Source: Bufo bufo (taxonomy: Eukaryota > Chordata > Amphibia > Anura > Bufonidae). From it: a DNA stretch of 64,000 nt. Shown here piece by piece: positions 1 to 10,520 of this stretch; the first letter of the stretch is position 1, and the number at the start of each line of letters is the position of its first letter. The notes beneath the pieces were generated by a model. It saw only the letters and a list, made by a program, of their open reading frames with translations. It did no database searches and was not told the DNA's origin. The DNA lies in assembly GCF_905171765.1 (NCBI RefSeq), contig NC_053390.1:588530471-588594470 (forward strand). Reading direction: 5' to 3'. A program made the translations under genes and the position numbers.

Positions 1-303
1 CAATTGCACTGAGTATTCTGTAATATTGATTTATATGAGGAACAATTACAAAATACATCAGAGAACAGGTCCAAGCTTCTCCTTTCCCAACAGTCATCCA
101 TACGATTTCCAAAATAATGGCTGCACAGATTAGTAAATGTAGCTGTTGACTAATGTGAAGAAATTTGTATTTTTATATGTTTTATATAAAGTGATTATTT
201 TCTAATTATTTGTTCAAATGTGTATTCAACCACTGTGAATAGAACATCTTATTTATGCATTTTCAATCCTTTGTGAACCTTCTTACATTTCATATTATTT
301 CAG
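1..303. other. unassigned AT-rich DNA
   Basis: I see no recognisable gene or repeat here. The only structured part is the end, a pyrimidine-rich tract finishing in CAG at 301-303 that could act as a splice acceptor for the next feature. Confidence 0.4.
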
Positions 304-435
304 GTGTTTGTTGCATCAGCACAGCAAGAAATACATAATTTTCCGTATCCAGCTGCTGCAGCTGGAATTATTAGGAGACAAATATGTGAGGGTGTAAAAT
401 CTGTGAAATCTTTTTGTAAGATATTGTTTAAATAA
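304..435 (+). other. possible terminal coding exon of an unknown host gene
   Basis: A T-rich tract ending in CAG is followed by an open frame of 43 codons closed by TAA at 433-435. The composition is not low-complexity and includes the stretch FPYPAAAAGIIRR. No repeat family is recognised here. A GTAAGA near 417 could instead be a donor, making this an internal exon. I do not recognise the protein. An open frame of this length can arise by chance, so this is only a lead. Confidence 0.2.
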
Positions 436-704
436 TATAATTAATATTAAATAGGATGTTGTCTGTTTAAAACTTGCTGTCAGGGCAAAAAGATGACTCT
501 CTACATCTGTACCTTCTCAGAATTGCCATGATCTCATTATTGACCCTGTCACATATCAGAGCATTATTCTTATTTTTGCTGTTTTAATGAAATGTTTTTG
601 TTGTGGAGTATAGAAAAATGAACATAAATAGTGTGCAAGGGTAAATGGTAGTAAACGAATTGAAGAAGCAGAAGAGTTGTCTTTCTGCAATTTGTTTTAT
701 ACAT
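436..704. other. unassigned DNA
   Basis: No coding or repeat structure is recognised in this stretch. Confidence 0.4.
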
Positions 705-785
705 TTAGGGCTCATGCACGTGAATGTGTATGGCCTGTGCCCGCAAACTGCGGGTCCGCAGAATTCAGGCACCGGCTGTGTGACT
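705..785 (+). repeat. solo end of a TTA-type MITE
   Basis: TTA followed by GGGCTCATGCACG resembles the termini of the palindromic MITEs at 1092, 15545 and 43568. No matching right end is found, so this is a truncated copy. The region to about 1088 shows nothing else. Confidence 0.4.
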
Positions 786-1088
786 ACTGACTGTTTGCAT
801 ACAAGCCTTGTATATACAATTAGGCTGCTTGAACTGGAGCAACAGTGTATCATTTGGATGAGATGTGGCATGGCCAAAGAAGTGTCAAATGGGGTTTAAC
901 CAAGATAAATGTCAAAAAAAGGTTATGCACTTGGTTAAGGAAAACAAATACTAACATTACTTACTAAATGGAAAACACTGGTCAAACTGACTCACAAAAG
1001 GACGTAGGAATATTAAGTAAAGGTCACTCTATTTGCAGGCAGCCAAAAAAGATCATGAGATGCATGTAATAAGAACATATGTGCAGGT

Positions 1089-1579
1089 TTAGGCTACTTT
1101 CACACTGGCGTTTCTGGGTCCGCTTGTGGGATCCGTTTCAGGGCTCTCACAAGCGTCCCAAAACGGATCAGTTTAGCCCAAATGCATTCTGAATGGATAA
1201 GGATCTGTTCAGAATGCATCAATTTGGCTGCGTTTGGTCTCCGTTGCGTTTTTCAGACGGTCACTAAAACGCAGCTTGCAGTGTTTTGGTGACCGTCTGA
1301 CTATGCGGAGCTTAACGGATCCGTCTAGACTTACAATGTAAGTCAACGGGAACGGGTCCGTTTTTCACTGACACAATATGGTGCAATTGAAAAGGGATCC
1401 GTCCCCCATTGACTTTCAATGTAAGTCAAGACGGATCCGTGTTGACTTAGACTTTTTTTTAACGAATAATACAAACGGATCCGTTATTAACGGATACAAG
1501 CGTTTGCATTATTCGTGCGGATCCGTCTGTGCAGATACAAGACGGATCCGCACAAAACGCGAGTGTGAAAGTAGCCTTA
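1089..1579. mobile_element. palindromic MITE with TTA duplication
   Basis: The terminal inverted repeat GGCTACTTTCACAC begins at 1092 and its exact complement ends at 1576. TTA lies directly outside on both sides (1089-1091, 1577-1579). The interior is rich in GGATCCGT/ACGGATCC palindromes and folds back on itself. It has no coding capacity. A TTA target duplication is characteristic of PIF/Harbinger-type elements; assignment to that superfamily is inferred, not shown. Confidence 0.75.
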
Positions 1580-1953
1580 AACGTTTACAAATCAATAGTA
1601 AGACTACACATGAAATTGAGAGTTCAGGTTTGGCCACTAGTATACAAGAAAGACATAGTAGAGTGTGAGGAGGTTCAAAAGCTGACATGCAAAGTATTAT
1701 ATAGAATGAATAGACCGCAGTATCTAAAAACATTATTACAACTGGACAAAATGACATCTAAGTGCTGATGTAATAACTAGGTAAAAATATAACTAATGTC
1801 AAAGCATAGATCTGGCATACAATCAATATTCCTTCTAACCCTTGCGGCCATTGAGCAAGCAGTTTGCATCCTGGGCATTTTTGCTAAATTAGGCTGTGTT
1901 CACATTATTTTTGAACACTACATTTTGAGTGCATGGGCAAAGCTCCCGGCACA
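1580..1953. other. unassigned DNA
   Basis: Nothing recognised. Several short open frames here are not supported by any family feature. Confidence 0.4.
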
Positions 1954-1955
1954 TA

Positions 1956-3602
1956 CAGTCAGGTCCATAAATATTGGGACAGCAACACAATTCTAACATT
2001 TTTGGCTCTATACACCACCACAATGGATTTGAAATGAAACGAACAAGATGTGCTTTAACTGTAGACTATCAGCTTTAATTTGAGGGTAGTTACATCCAAA
2101 TCAGGTGAACGGTGTAGGAATTACAACAGTTTGCATATGTGCCTCCAACTTGTTAAGGAACCAAAAGTAATGGGACAATTGGCTTCTCAGCTGTTCCATG
2201 GCCAGGTGTATGTTATTCCCTCATGATCCCAATTACAATGAGCAGATAAAAGGTCCAGAGTTAATTTCAAGTGTGCTATTTGCATTTGGAATCTGTTGCT
2301 GTCAACTCTCAAGATGAGATCCAAAGAGCTGTCACTATCAGTGAAGCAAGCCACCATTAGGCTGAAAAAAACAAAACAAACCCATCAGAGAGATAGCAAA
2401 AACATTAGGCGTGGCCAAAACAACTGTTTGGAACATTCTTAAAAAGAAGGAAAGCATCGGTGAGCTCAGCAACACAAAAAGACCCGGAAGACCACGGAAA
2501 ACAACTGTGGTGGATGACCGAAGAATTCTTTCCCTGGTGAAGAAAACACCCTTCACAACAGTTGGCCAGATCAAGAACACTCTCCAAGAGGTAGGTGTAT
2601 GTGTGTCAAAGTCAACAATCAAGAGAAGACTTCACCAGAGTGAATACAGAGGGTTCACCACAAGATGTAAACCATTGGTGAGCCTCAAAAACAGGAAGGC
2701 CAGATTAGAGTTTGCCAAACGACATCTAAAAAAGCCTTCACTGTTCTGGAACAACATTCTATGGACAGATGAGACCAAGATTAACTTGTACCAGAGTGAT
2801 GGGAAGAGAAGAGTATGAAGAAGGAAAGGAACTGCTCATGATTCAAAGCATACCACCTCATCAGTGAAGCATGGTGGTGGTAGTGTCATGGCGTGGGCAT
2901 GTACAGTATGGCTGCCAATGGAACTGGTTCTCTTGTATTTATTGATGATGTGACTGCTGACAAAAGCAGCAGGATGAATTCTGAAGTGTTTCGGGCAATA
3001 TTATCTGCTCATATTCAGCCAAATGCTTCAGAACTCATTGGACGGCGCTTCACAGTGCATATGGACAATGACCCAAAGCATACTGCAAAAGCAACCAAGA
3101 GTTTTTTAGGGGGAAGAAGTGGAATGTTATGCAATGGCCAAGTCAATCACCTGACCTGAATCCGATTGAGCATGCATTTCACTTGCTGAAGACAAAACTG
3201 AAAGGAAAATGCCCCAAGAACAAGCAGGAACTGAAGACAGTTGCAGTAGAGGCCTGGCAGAGCATTACCAGGGGTGAAACCCAGCGTCTGGTGATGTCTA
3301 TGCATTCCAGACTGTAATTGACTGCAAGGGATTTGGAACCAAGTATTTAAAAGTGAAAGTTTTATTTATGATTATTATTATGTCCCATTACTTTTGGTCC
3401 CTTAACAAGTGGGAGGCACATATGCAAACTGTTGTAATTCCTACACCGTTCACCTGATTTGGATGTAAATACCCTCAAATTAAAGCTGACAGTCTGCAGC
3501 TAATGCACATCTTGTTTGTTTCATTTCAAAACCATTGTGGTGGTGTATAGAGCCAAAAATGTTACAATTGGGTCGATGTCCCAATATTTATGGACCTGAA
3601 TG
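1956..3602 (+). mobile_element. Tc1-like DNA transposon A
   Basis: About 1.65 kb bounded by TA dinucleotides (1954-1955, 3603-3604). The ends are CAGTCAGGTCCATAAATATT and its near-complement. The inverted repeats are long, about 200 bp or more (to about 2190 on the left and from about 3380 on the right), matching the IR/DR organisation known for vertebrate Tc1 elements. A broken transposase gene lies between them. Divergence between arms and broken frames show an inactive copy. Confidence 0.92.
2314..3317 (+). pseudogene. Tc1-like transposase, frameshifted
   Basis: This is the DD34E transposase of Tc1 element A, normally about 340 residues. The probable start is ATG 2314. A frameshift in the A-rich tract near 2370 moves into the frame with the paired-like helix-turn-helix, whose GRPRK linker lies near 2485. 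The first catalytic aspartate is in LWTDETK near 2765. A TGA at 2816-2818 stands where the family has tryptophan (RV-W-RRKGT). The frame changes again before 2893. The second aspartate is in DNDPKHT near 3065. A last shift near 3130 leads to SPDLNPIE, which holds the catalytic glutamate. Three frameshifts and one nonsense codon make it dead. Confidence 0.9.
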
Positions 3603-3794
3603 TAAAGTTCTATTGACTGTATAGAATAGTATAATATACTGCATTATTTTATACAGAGGCATCAAGTAAAACAAAGCTTCTTTTTTACAATGTCCAAAAG
3701 AAGCAAAGATTCCAGCACCAAGAAGAAAGACTTCAAATACTGTCTTTATTGAATCTATAATTTTAAAAAAATCCCACATGAAACAAAGCATGTA

Positions 3795-5354
3795 CAGTTG
3801 TGGCCAAAAGTTTTGAGAATTACATAAATATTGGAAAATGGAAAAGTTACTGCTTAAGTTTTTATAATCGCAATTTGCATATACTCCAGAATGTTATGAG
3901 TTAAGAGTGATCAGATGAATTGCATAGTCCTTCTTTGCCATGAAAATTAACTTAATCCCAAAAAAACCTTTCCACTGCATTTCATTGCTGTCATTAAAGG
4001 ACCTGCTGAGATCATTTCAGTAATCGTCTTGTTAACTCAGGTGAGAATGTTGACGAGCACAAGGCTGGAGATCATTATGTCAGGCTGATTGGGTTAAAAT
4101 GGCAGACTTGACATGTTAAAAGGAGGGTGATGCTTGAAATCATTGTTCTTCCATTGTTAACCATGGTGACCTGCAAAGAAACGCGTGCAGCCATCATTGT
4201 GTTGCATAAAAATGGCTTCACAGGCAAGGATATTGTGGCTACTAAGATTGCACCTCAATCAACAATTTATAGGATCATCGAGAACTTCAAGGAAAGAGGT
4301 TCAATTCTTGTTAAGAAGGCTTCAGGGCGTCCAAGAAAGTCCAGCAAGCGCCAGGATCATCTCCTAAAGAGGATTCAGCTGCGGGATCGGAGTGCCACCA
4401 GTGCAGAGCTTGCTCAGGAATGGCAGCAGGCAGGTGTGAGTGCATCTGCACGCACAGTGAGGCGAAGACTTTTGGAAGATGGCCTGGTGTCAAGAAGGGC
4501 AGCAAAGAAGCCACTTCTCTCCAAAAAAACATCAGGGACAGATTGATCCTCTGCAGAAAGTATGGTGAATGGACTGCTGAGGACTGAGGCAAAGTCATAT
4601 TCTCCGATGAAGCCTCTTTCCGATTGTTTGGGGCATCTGGAAAAAGGCTTGTCCGGAGAAGAAAAGGTGAGCGCTACCATCACTCCTGTGTCATGCCAAC
4701 AGTAAAGCATCCTGAGACCATTCATGTGTGGGGTTGCTTCTCATCCAAGGGAGTGGGCTGACGCACAATTTTGCCCAAAAACACAGCAATGAATAAAGAA
4801 TGGTACCAAAACACCCTCCAACAGCAACTTCTTCCAACAATCCAACAACAGTTTGGTAAAGAACAATGCATTTTCCAGCACGATGGAGCACCGTGCCATA
4901 AGGCAAAAGTGATAACTAAGTGGCTCTGGGACCAAAACGTTGATATTTTGGGTCCATGGCCTGGAAACTCCCCAGAACTTAATCCCATTGAGAACTTGTG
5001 GTCAATCCTCAAGAGGCGGGTGGACAAACAAAAACCCACAAATTCTGACAAACTCCAAGAAGTGATTATGAAAGAATGGGTTGCTATCAGTCAGGAATTG
5101 GCCCAGAAGTTGATTGAGAGCATGCCCAGTCGAATTGTAGAGGTCCTGAAAAAGAAGGGCCAACACTGCAAATACTGACTGTTTGCATAAATGTCATGTA
5201 ATTTTCGATAAAAGCCTTTGAAACGTATGAAGTGCGTGTAATTATATTTCACTACATCACAGAAACAACTGAAACAAAGATCTAAAAGCAGTTTAGCAGC
5301 AAACTTTGTGAAAACTAATATTTGTGTCATTCTCAAAACTTTTGGCCACGATTG
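3795..5354 (+). mobile_element. Tc1-like DNA transposon B
   Basis: About 1.56 kb between TA dinucleotides (3793-3794, 5355-5356). The ends CAGTTGTGGCCAAAAGTTTT and the near-complement close to 5335-5354 form the inverted repeats. It lies only 190 bp from element A and belongs to a different Tc1 subfamily, because neither the ends nor the transposase match A closely. Confidence 0.92.
4163..5178 (+). pseudogene. Tc1-like transposase, frameshifted
   Basis: I take ATG 4163 as the start because the N-terminal helix-turn-helix (with GRPRKSSKRQ near 4330) reads from there. The frame stops at 4544-4546 after a one-base shift in the A-run near 4525. The shifted frame carries VIFSDEASFRLFG (first catalytic Asp, near 4600) and VWGCFSSKGVG, with TGA codons near 4588 and 4760. 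From 4771 the reading frame is open to 5178, with HDGAPCHKAK (second Asp) and [16 protein letters not shown] (catalytic Glu). The order and length fit a DD34E Tc1 transposase of about 340 residues. At least one shift and two nonsense codons inactivate it. Confidence 0.9.
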
Positions 5355-5356
5355 TA

Positions 5357-5759
5357 CATGCTGCGTTCAATGTTGGATTTTCAAACTCTCTCTACTCTTT
5401 GCTGGAAGATTTGATTCTATTAGACATTTTGCTGGGCGACACTCCAGATAAATTTCCTTTGCATAAGTGAGAAACCTTTGGAAGTTATGAGCTGATCATC
5501 TGTGTACTTTTTTTTTTTTTTTTTTACAATGGGATCCTATGACAGCATGAAAACACAAATTTGAATACAGGGGGGAATAAACAGCAGTCTGGTTTGAAGT
5601 TGTTTGGGAGTAACACCTAAACAAGCAGACAAAAAATGCGAGTTTGTGAGCGTTCGCGTGTTTGATTTTAGGTGTGATGATTTTAGGGATTTGGGTCAAA
5701 AGCTCAGTGCAAGGACCTCAAAGGTAGTATTATTTATGAGCCACACAAAAAAGGCAGCA
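5357..5759. other. unassigned DNA with a poly-T run
   Basis: Contains a T-run at about 5507-5525 and a short palindromic section. No family was recognised. Confidence 0.35.
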
Positions 5760-6315
5760 GGAAATTAGGGAGGTTAACAAGTGGCTCAAGAACTGGTGTA
5801 GGAAAAAGGGGTTTGGGTTCCTGGAGACCTAGACCAACTTCTCTGTCAGCTACAGGCTCTATCGTAGGGATGGGCTGCACCTCAATGGGGAAGGTGCAGC
5901 TGTTATGGAGGAAAAGATGGCTAGAAGAGTGTTTAAACTAGGAACTGAGGGGGGGCGGGGTAATTACATTATAGGTGAGGAAAATACTGCAGATAGAGAC
6001 CTGGGTCAAGGTAATTAAACTAGGGGACTAGAACAGTTCATAAGGAAAGGTGTAGGGTAAAGAATATACAAAAACCTCTTAAAAGTATGTATACTAATGC
6101 ACTAAGCCTGACTAATAAAACTGGGGAACTGTAATTACTAATGTATCAGGAAGACTATGACATAGTGGGAATAACTGAGACATGGCTGGATGATAGCTAT
6201 GACTGGTCGGTTAACGTACAGGGTTAGAATCTGTTTAGAAAGAATTGTCAAAATCGGAAAGGGGGAGGGGTTTGCCTTTATGTAAAGTCCCGTCTAAAGC
6301 ACACACTTTCAGAGA
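5760..6315 (+). pseudogene. CR1/L2-like LINE fragment
   Basis: The first part reads REVNKWLKNWCRKKGFGFLE, then RRDGLHLNGEGAAVMEEK (near 5850-5920), the C-terminal signature of the SGNH/esterase-like ORF1 of CR1/L2-type LINEs. After a gap it reads DYDIVGITETWLDDSYDW and later [15 protein letters not shown] (6150-6298), the start of an AP-type endonuclease with its TETW motif. Stops lie inside both parts, for example TAG in the middle of the endonuclease. The fragment ends abruptly where the next Tc1 begins. LINE identity is firm; clade assignment is from pattern recognition. Confidence 0.65.
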
Positions 6316-6892
6316 GATGAAGTGATGCACCCATCATGCCTAGTGCCTACTGTACAAGCCTGTGGGGGCAGTGCTATGATCTGGGGTTGCTGCAGTTGGT
6401 CAGGTCTAGGTTCAGCAACAGTATGGGCTCCAATAATGAGGTCAGCTGACTACCTGAACATACTGAATGACCAGGTCATTCCATCAATGGATTTTTTCTT
6501 CCCTGATGGCACGGGCATATTCCAAGATGACAATGCCAGGATTCATCGGGCTCAAATAGTGAAAGAGTGGTTCAGGGAGCATGAGACATCATTTTCACAC
6601 ATGGATTGGCCACCACAGAGTCCAGACCTTAACCCCATTGAGAATCTTTGGAATGTGCTGGAGAAGGCTTTGCGCAGCAGTCACACTATACGATCATAAA
6701 TGCAAGATCTTGGTGAAAAATAAATGCAACACTGGATGGAAATAAATCTGGTGACATTGCAGAAGCTTATCGAAACAATGCCACAGCGAATGCGTGCCGT
6801 AATCAAAGCTAAAGGCGGTCCAACGAAATATTAGAGTGTGTGACCTTTTTTTTTTTTGGTGGCAACTTTTTTTTGGGACAGGCTGTGTATAT
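6316..6892 (+). mobile_element. 5'-truncated Tc1-like transposon C
   Basis: Only the C-terminal half of a transposase and the right terminus are present. The end TTTTTTTGGGACAGGCTGTG near 6870-6890 is a Tc1-type inverted repeat whose left partner is absent. The 5' break abuts a LINE fragment, so the truncation was probably by recombination or by insertion into the LINE. Confidence 0.75.
6322..6834 (+). pseudogene. Tc1-like transposase, C-terminal half
   Basis: The open part (6322-6699) has the GGSAMIWGC block, the second catalytic aspartate in [10 protein letters not shown], and [11 protein letters not shown] with the catalytic glutamate. After a stop at 6697-6699 and degenerate sequence, the family's C-terminus (LQKLIETMPQRMRAVIKA) resumes near 6760 and ends at TAG 6832-6834. 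The helix-turn-helix and the first aspartate are missing. Confidence 0.85.
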
Positions 6893-6995
6893 CCTTATTA
6901 GAGAAAAATGTTTACCTCTCCTAAACTAACATTTTCTGAAAAATCTGTTTTGAAAGCTCACTAAAGGAACAGATTACAGTACATTATGCCCATAT

Positions 6996-7103
6996 GTATT
7001 AAGGCATTTGCCTGGATTTGTGGGAGGGGCTGAGGTCCGCCTCCAGCCTATTTAGGGCATCCCCCTTACCTGGCTCCTGCACCGTCTGAGGTCTGAGCTT
7101 TGT
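6996..7103 (+). repeat. Ngaro repeat A1, probable promoter region
   Basis: This 108-bp unit matches A2 at 13034-13141 along its whole length. It contains CCTATTTAGGGC near 7046, a TATA-like motif suitable for starting the element's transcript. Confidence 0.85.
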
Positions 7104-7689
7104 GAGAGGAAGTCGCTTGTTGGAGTTCTGAGGAATTTACCTGCGAGCCGCTGATTTTCTGAGAGCTTTTCGTCGCCGTCTGGTTCTGGTTTTGGAGCAT
7201 TGCTGTTCTTTTCCCAGCTTCACTCGGTTCACTGTGGGTCGCGTTTGCCCGTCAAACTGTGAGTTATTTCGTACGGGTCAGCAGGGCCTCACGGTTGCCC
7301 CTGTACCGGTTCATCTCATTTCATCAATGCGCACCAATGTCACGGTTTTCATACAAGTCACCAGCATTCATTTCTGTCACACCTGTTTCATGCGTATTTG
7401 TTCACAAACCGCACCACCATTCCGGTCAACAGCTCTGGCAGCATGCGGCCAATGGTTCCTGGATTAAATCCCCCTTTTCTGTTGTTCTTTTCACACACAC
7501 TGCACCCATGTCACGGCTTCTCGCAGCAATCACCGGCAGCTCATTGCTCATGCCTATTCTGGCGTCTCCCCACAGGACCGTCACTCCGGTCAGCTCCCTG
7601 ATGGTTCCAGCCCCATTCCCCATTTCTGGTTTATTTCATTTCACCCCTCAACATCCAACATTCATGCCCTCCTCCCCCCCCCCTCCTCT

Positions 7690-7950
7690 CCTCGTATTCA
7701 TGTACACAGCACAGGGGCCAGCTGCGGTACACCCGGCACACCCCCCATTCATTTCAACCTCCACTGGGCTTACCACGGCACAGACATCCCCTCCCCACCG
7801 CCTCCTGCCTGTTTTGCCGCTCCTCCTGCCGCGCGGCCGATGGCGCCCGGCCGCGTCCTGGTGCCTGGTCTGCGCATGCGTGGCCGGGGTTCTGCGCATG
7901 CGCGGCGATTTCGTCGGCGCATGCGCGGTGTCCCGGCGGCCGTGGGGGGA
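7690..7950 (+). repeat. leader direct repeat, copy 1
   Basis: Shared with copy 2: GGGGCCAG, CACACCCCC, TTCATTTCAACCTCC, then the cytosine-rich block ending in GCCGCGCGGCC and the GCATGCGCGG-rich tail. Copy 1 is longer because of an additional GCATGCG segment. Confidence 0.75.
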
Positions 7951-8044
7951 CTCCGGACGAATGGGATCAAAATAAATGGCTTTTCATTTTCATATGCTCC
8001 AAAATGTTACTCATGATTCACTTAACTTCGCCAGCAACGTTCAT

Positions 8045-8275
8045 GGCCCCCCCCCCCCGTGTATTCACGTGCGCAGCTACAGGGGCCAGGGGCGGTGCAA
8101 CCGGCACACCCCCTATTCATTTCAACCTCCTCTGGGCTGACCACTGCACAGACATCCCCTCCCAACCGCCTCCTGCCTGTTTCACCGCTCCTCCTGCCGC
8201 GCGGCCGGGGTTCTGCACATGCCCGGCGATTCCGTCGGCGCGTGCGCGGTGTCCCGGCGGCCGTGCGCGCCGCAT
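8045..8275 (+). repeat. leader direct repeat, copy 2
   Basis: A degenerate copy of 7690-7950 in the same orientation, about 350 bp downstream. It is followed by a short (AAT)n tract near 8370-8392. Confidence 0.75.
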
Positions 8276-9209
8276 CTGATGCGGGGGGCCGCCGTCGGAC
8301 GGCAGGGGGGCCTTCCAGCACGCCCCTCGAAGTCATATATCACCCCAGCAGCCCCAACAAAAGAAAAAAAAATAAATAATAATAATAATAAAAGCACAGG
8401 GGGGAGGAGTTATCGTCTGGTCATTAAAAAAAAAAATTTGCATCATAATAAATAAATAGGAGGTAATTGCAGGGACACGGACCAAACGTTCCATTAAATT
8501 GTAGGCACGCGCATTCCGCCTGGGCATGGCCACGCGGCACGCGCTGGTCTCTTTTCACACCTGGCGCAAGCTGTCATTTCATGAACAACCGTCATGATCC
8601 TCCCAGTCATGTATATGTACCATATGCATTTGCACATTTCATCACACTATGTTATGTCTACCCTCCCCCTTTTTCAGGCGGTCAACCTATACTGTATTTT
8701 ACACTACCGTGTATCCGGAGAATTTTTTCTTGCTACCAGGTACGTTCACCTGCTCATTTACCAAAATCTTCCTTACATTTCGGATGGTCCCGTTAGGGTC
8801 AGCGTGCTGGCTTTAGGGGCACTATCATCCCACTAGGTACCCCCCTTCTTGGCTTCGCCGGCAGTTAGTGGTCCCGCGAGGCCGACACCCCGCCTCAAAC
8901 GTACAGAGGCACCTGCCCAACGCGCCACCTCGTTAGTAAGCCGCCTCGCGTGTTGCATAGAGAGGGCCTCACCTGTCACTCCCTTCCCCTAGTCCTGTCT
9001 TACAGTCACCGAGAGGCCAACGCTCCTGTCACTACCACAAGTGGCCTCATTATCCCCTCGCGCCAAATCATAGGTAGAGCCTCTCAAAGCCGCTTGGCAA
9101 TTAGCAGGGCCTCATCTGTCACCATGCAAGTGTAATTTTTTCGCCGTTCGGCCTAGCTAGCCAGCACGATCCCGCGTGTCCTCAAACTAATCAACTTTTT
9201 TATTTTAGT

Positions 9210-10520
9210 ATGTCGCTGGATGGGTTAGAAAACTTCTCCCTACCTGGCACCCCTGCTAGATCTGTCACTGCTGCCCCGGGAGACGATCTAGCCAGTCCAG
9301 CGTCCATCCGGTCCTGGACAATTCCACGCATCACGGCGGAGTTGAGGAAACGGCATGTTCCCTTCCCCGCCACGGCAAGGAAAGCGGAACTGTTCCGGCT
9401 GCTGTGCGCATCAACCAATAATAGGGATGCGGGGGAAGGACCCAGCCAGTCCGGCACCGGGGACATCAATGCCATGCTGGCCTTTCTGATGACCTCTATG
9501 TCAACAGTCAACGCCAGGTTGGAGAGGCTAGAATCGGTCACCACGACCCTCTCCTTGGCGGGTCCGCCACCGGCGGCATCACCGGCACCGGCCGGTTTAC
9601 CGGTGATCACGCCTTCCATTAGCGTGGAGGACCAGGAAGTCAACCCGGCGCATATGATTCCTGAGCACTTGAACCGGGATATCCTGGAAGGTAAGGATGT
9701 AAACCTGGCCTCCCTTCTGATTGCCTCCCAGGACGTGGTCGAAAACACGACTTATGCCTATGACGAGGTGTCAGTTGTGGTCAAGTCCAGGGATGCCCGG
9801 CTCAATAGGAAATTGACCATTCCCGAATTCGTGTTGGCCTTCGGAATCTATAGAGAGGTCATCTGTGCGGTCTACCCCAACAGAAGGGAGGAATTCGACC
9901 TCTACTTACACAAACTGGTGGACTTGGGCAACAAATACGGAGGGTCAGCGTTTTATGACTATCACAGGTCTTTTTCGGCGAAGGTGGCGGGGGCTTTCTC
10001 CCAGTACGGAGTCCGCTCCAACTGGGCGAGGATCGACACGGTCATATTCTGTCGCCACTTCGCAGGCCTTATGACCCCAGCCTGTGCGCACTGCTCCTCC
10101 ACGGCCCACACCACCAATTTCTGCCCGAACACGTCGGTCAGACAGGGCCTCTCCCAGGCAGCTGGTCCCTCCGGGGTCCCGGAAAGACTGGCCCGGGACA
10201 AACTGGGTCGGCCGATCAAATCCATGATTTGCAATAATTTCAATGAGGGGTCCTGTAATTACAGCGGGTGTAAGTTGTTACATATATGCACCAAATGTTT
10301 CCGGGCACATGCCAAGTCCATGTGTCCAAATAAAATGTTTACAAAACCGTATCTAACAACCATCAACATGCCAGTTTTTACCGCGCTCATGTCGCAACAC
10401 CCCTCCAGGCATCTCTCAGATTTCCTCGTTTCAGGGTTGACAGAAGGATTCCACACGGGCATCCTGTATATGCCAACTGGCACCCTGGCACCCCGCTCTA
10501 CACAACCCCACCGCCATTAA
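9210..10520 (+). CDS. gag: Ngaro gag-like protein
   Basis: A 436-residue open frame from ATG 9210 to TAA 10518-10520. Near residues 32-70 it carries a SAP-like helix-extended-loop segment (ITAELRKRHVPFPATARKAE), then a heptad-rich stretch (MSTVNARLERLESV), then a gag-like core with GIYREVICAVYPNRREEFD. Cysteine/histidine clusters near residues 292-309 (CAHC...HTTNFC) and 340-375 (C...C...C...H..C..C) are probable nucleic-acid-binding zinc fingers. The last 55 residues (NMPVFTALMSQHPSRHLSDF) are the normal N-terminal lead-in of DIRS-type RT, so the join to pol needs a frame change. The protein would package the RNA. The start is supported by the acceptor-like sequence just upstream. Confidence 0.85.
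   Translation: MSLDGLENFSLPGTPARSVTAAPGDDLASPASIRSWTIPRITAELRKRHVPFPATARKAELFRLLCASTNNRDAGEGPSQSGTGDINAMLAFLMTSMSTVNARLERLESVTTTLSLAGPPPAASPAPAGLPVITPSISVEDQEVNPAHMIPEHLNRDILEGKDVNLASLLIASQDVVENTTYAYDEVSVVVKSRDARLNRKLTIPEFVLAFGIYREVICAVYPNRREEFDLYLHKLVDLGNKYGGSAFYDYHRSFSAKVAGAFSQYGVRSNWARIDTVIFCRHFAGLMTPACAHCSSTAHTTNFCPNTSVRQGLSQAAGPSGVPERLARDKLGRPIKSMICNNFNEGSCNYSGCKLLHICTKCFRAHAKSMCPNKMFTKPYLTTINMPVFTALMSQHPSRHLSDFLVSGLTEGFHTGILYMPTGTLAPRSTQPHRH

Larger units (their letters stand above)
7104..9209 (+). other. Ngaro leader region, GC-rich, no supported gene
   Basis: A 2.1-kb leader separates A1 from gag. It has long open frames, for example 7259-7975, but these begin at non-ATG codons, are proline/serine-rich and follow C-runs, so I do not call them genes. 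It contains a degenerate 200-250 bp direct duplication and many GCATGCGC palindromes. It ends in a T-rich tract plus AG two bases before the gag ATG, which looks like a splice acceptor. Confidence 0.55.

Noticed and set aside
6322..6699. Single-exon host gene with DDE domain
   Set aside because: It is the C-terminal half of a Tc1 transposase joined to the right inverted repeat, and later codons are broken.
7259..7975. 238-codon open frame in the Ngaro leader
   Set aside because: It starts at a non-ATG codon, is Pro/Ser-rich because of GC-rich repeats, and matches no gag or pol domain.
9200..9748. 182-codon reverse frame opposite gag
   Set aside because: It is the antisense shadow of gag, which has SAP-like and zinc-finger features in the forward frame.
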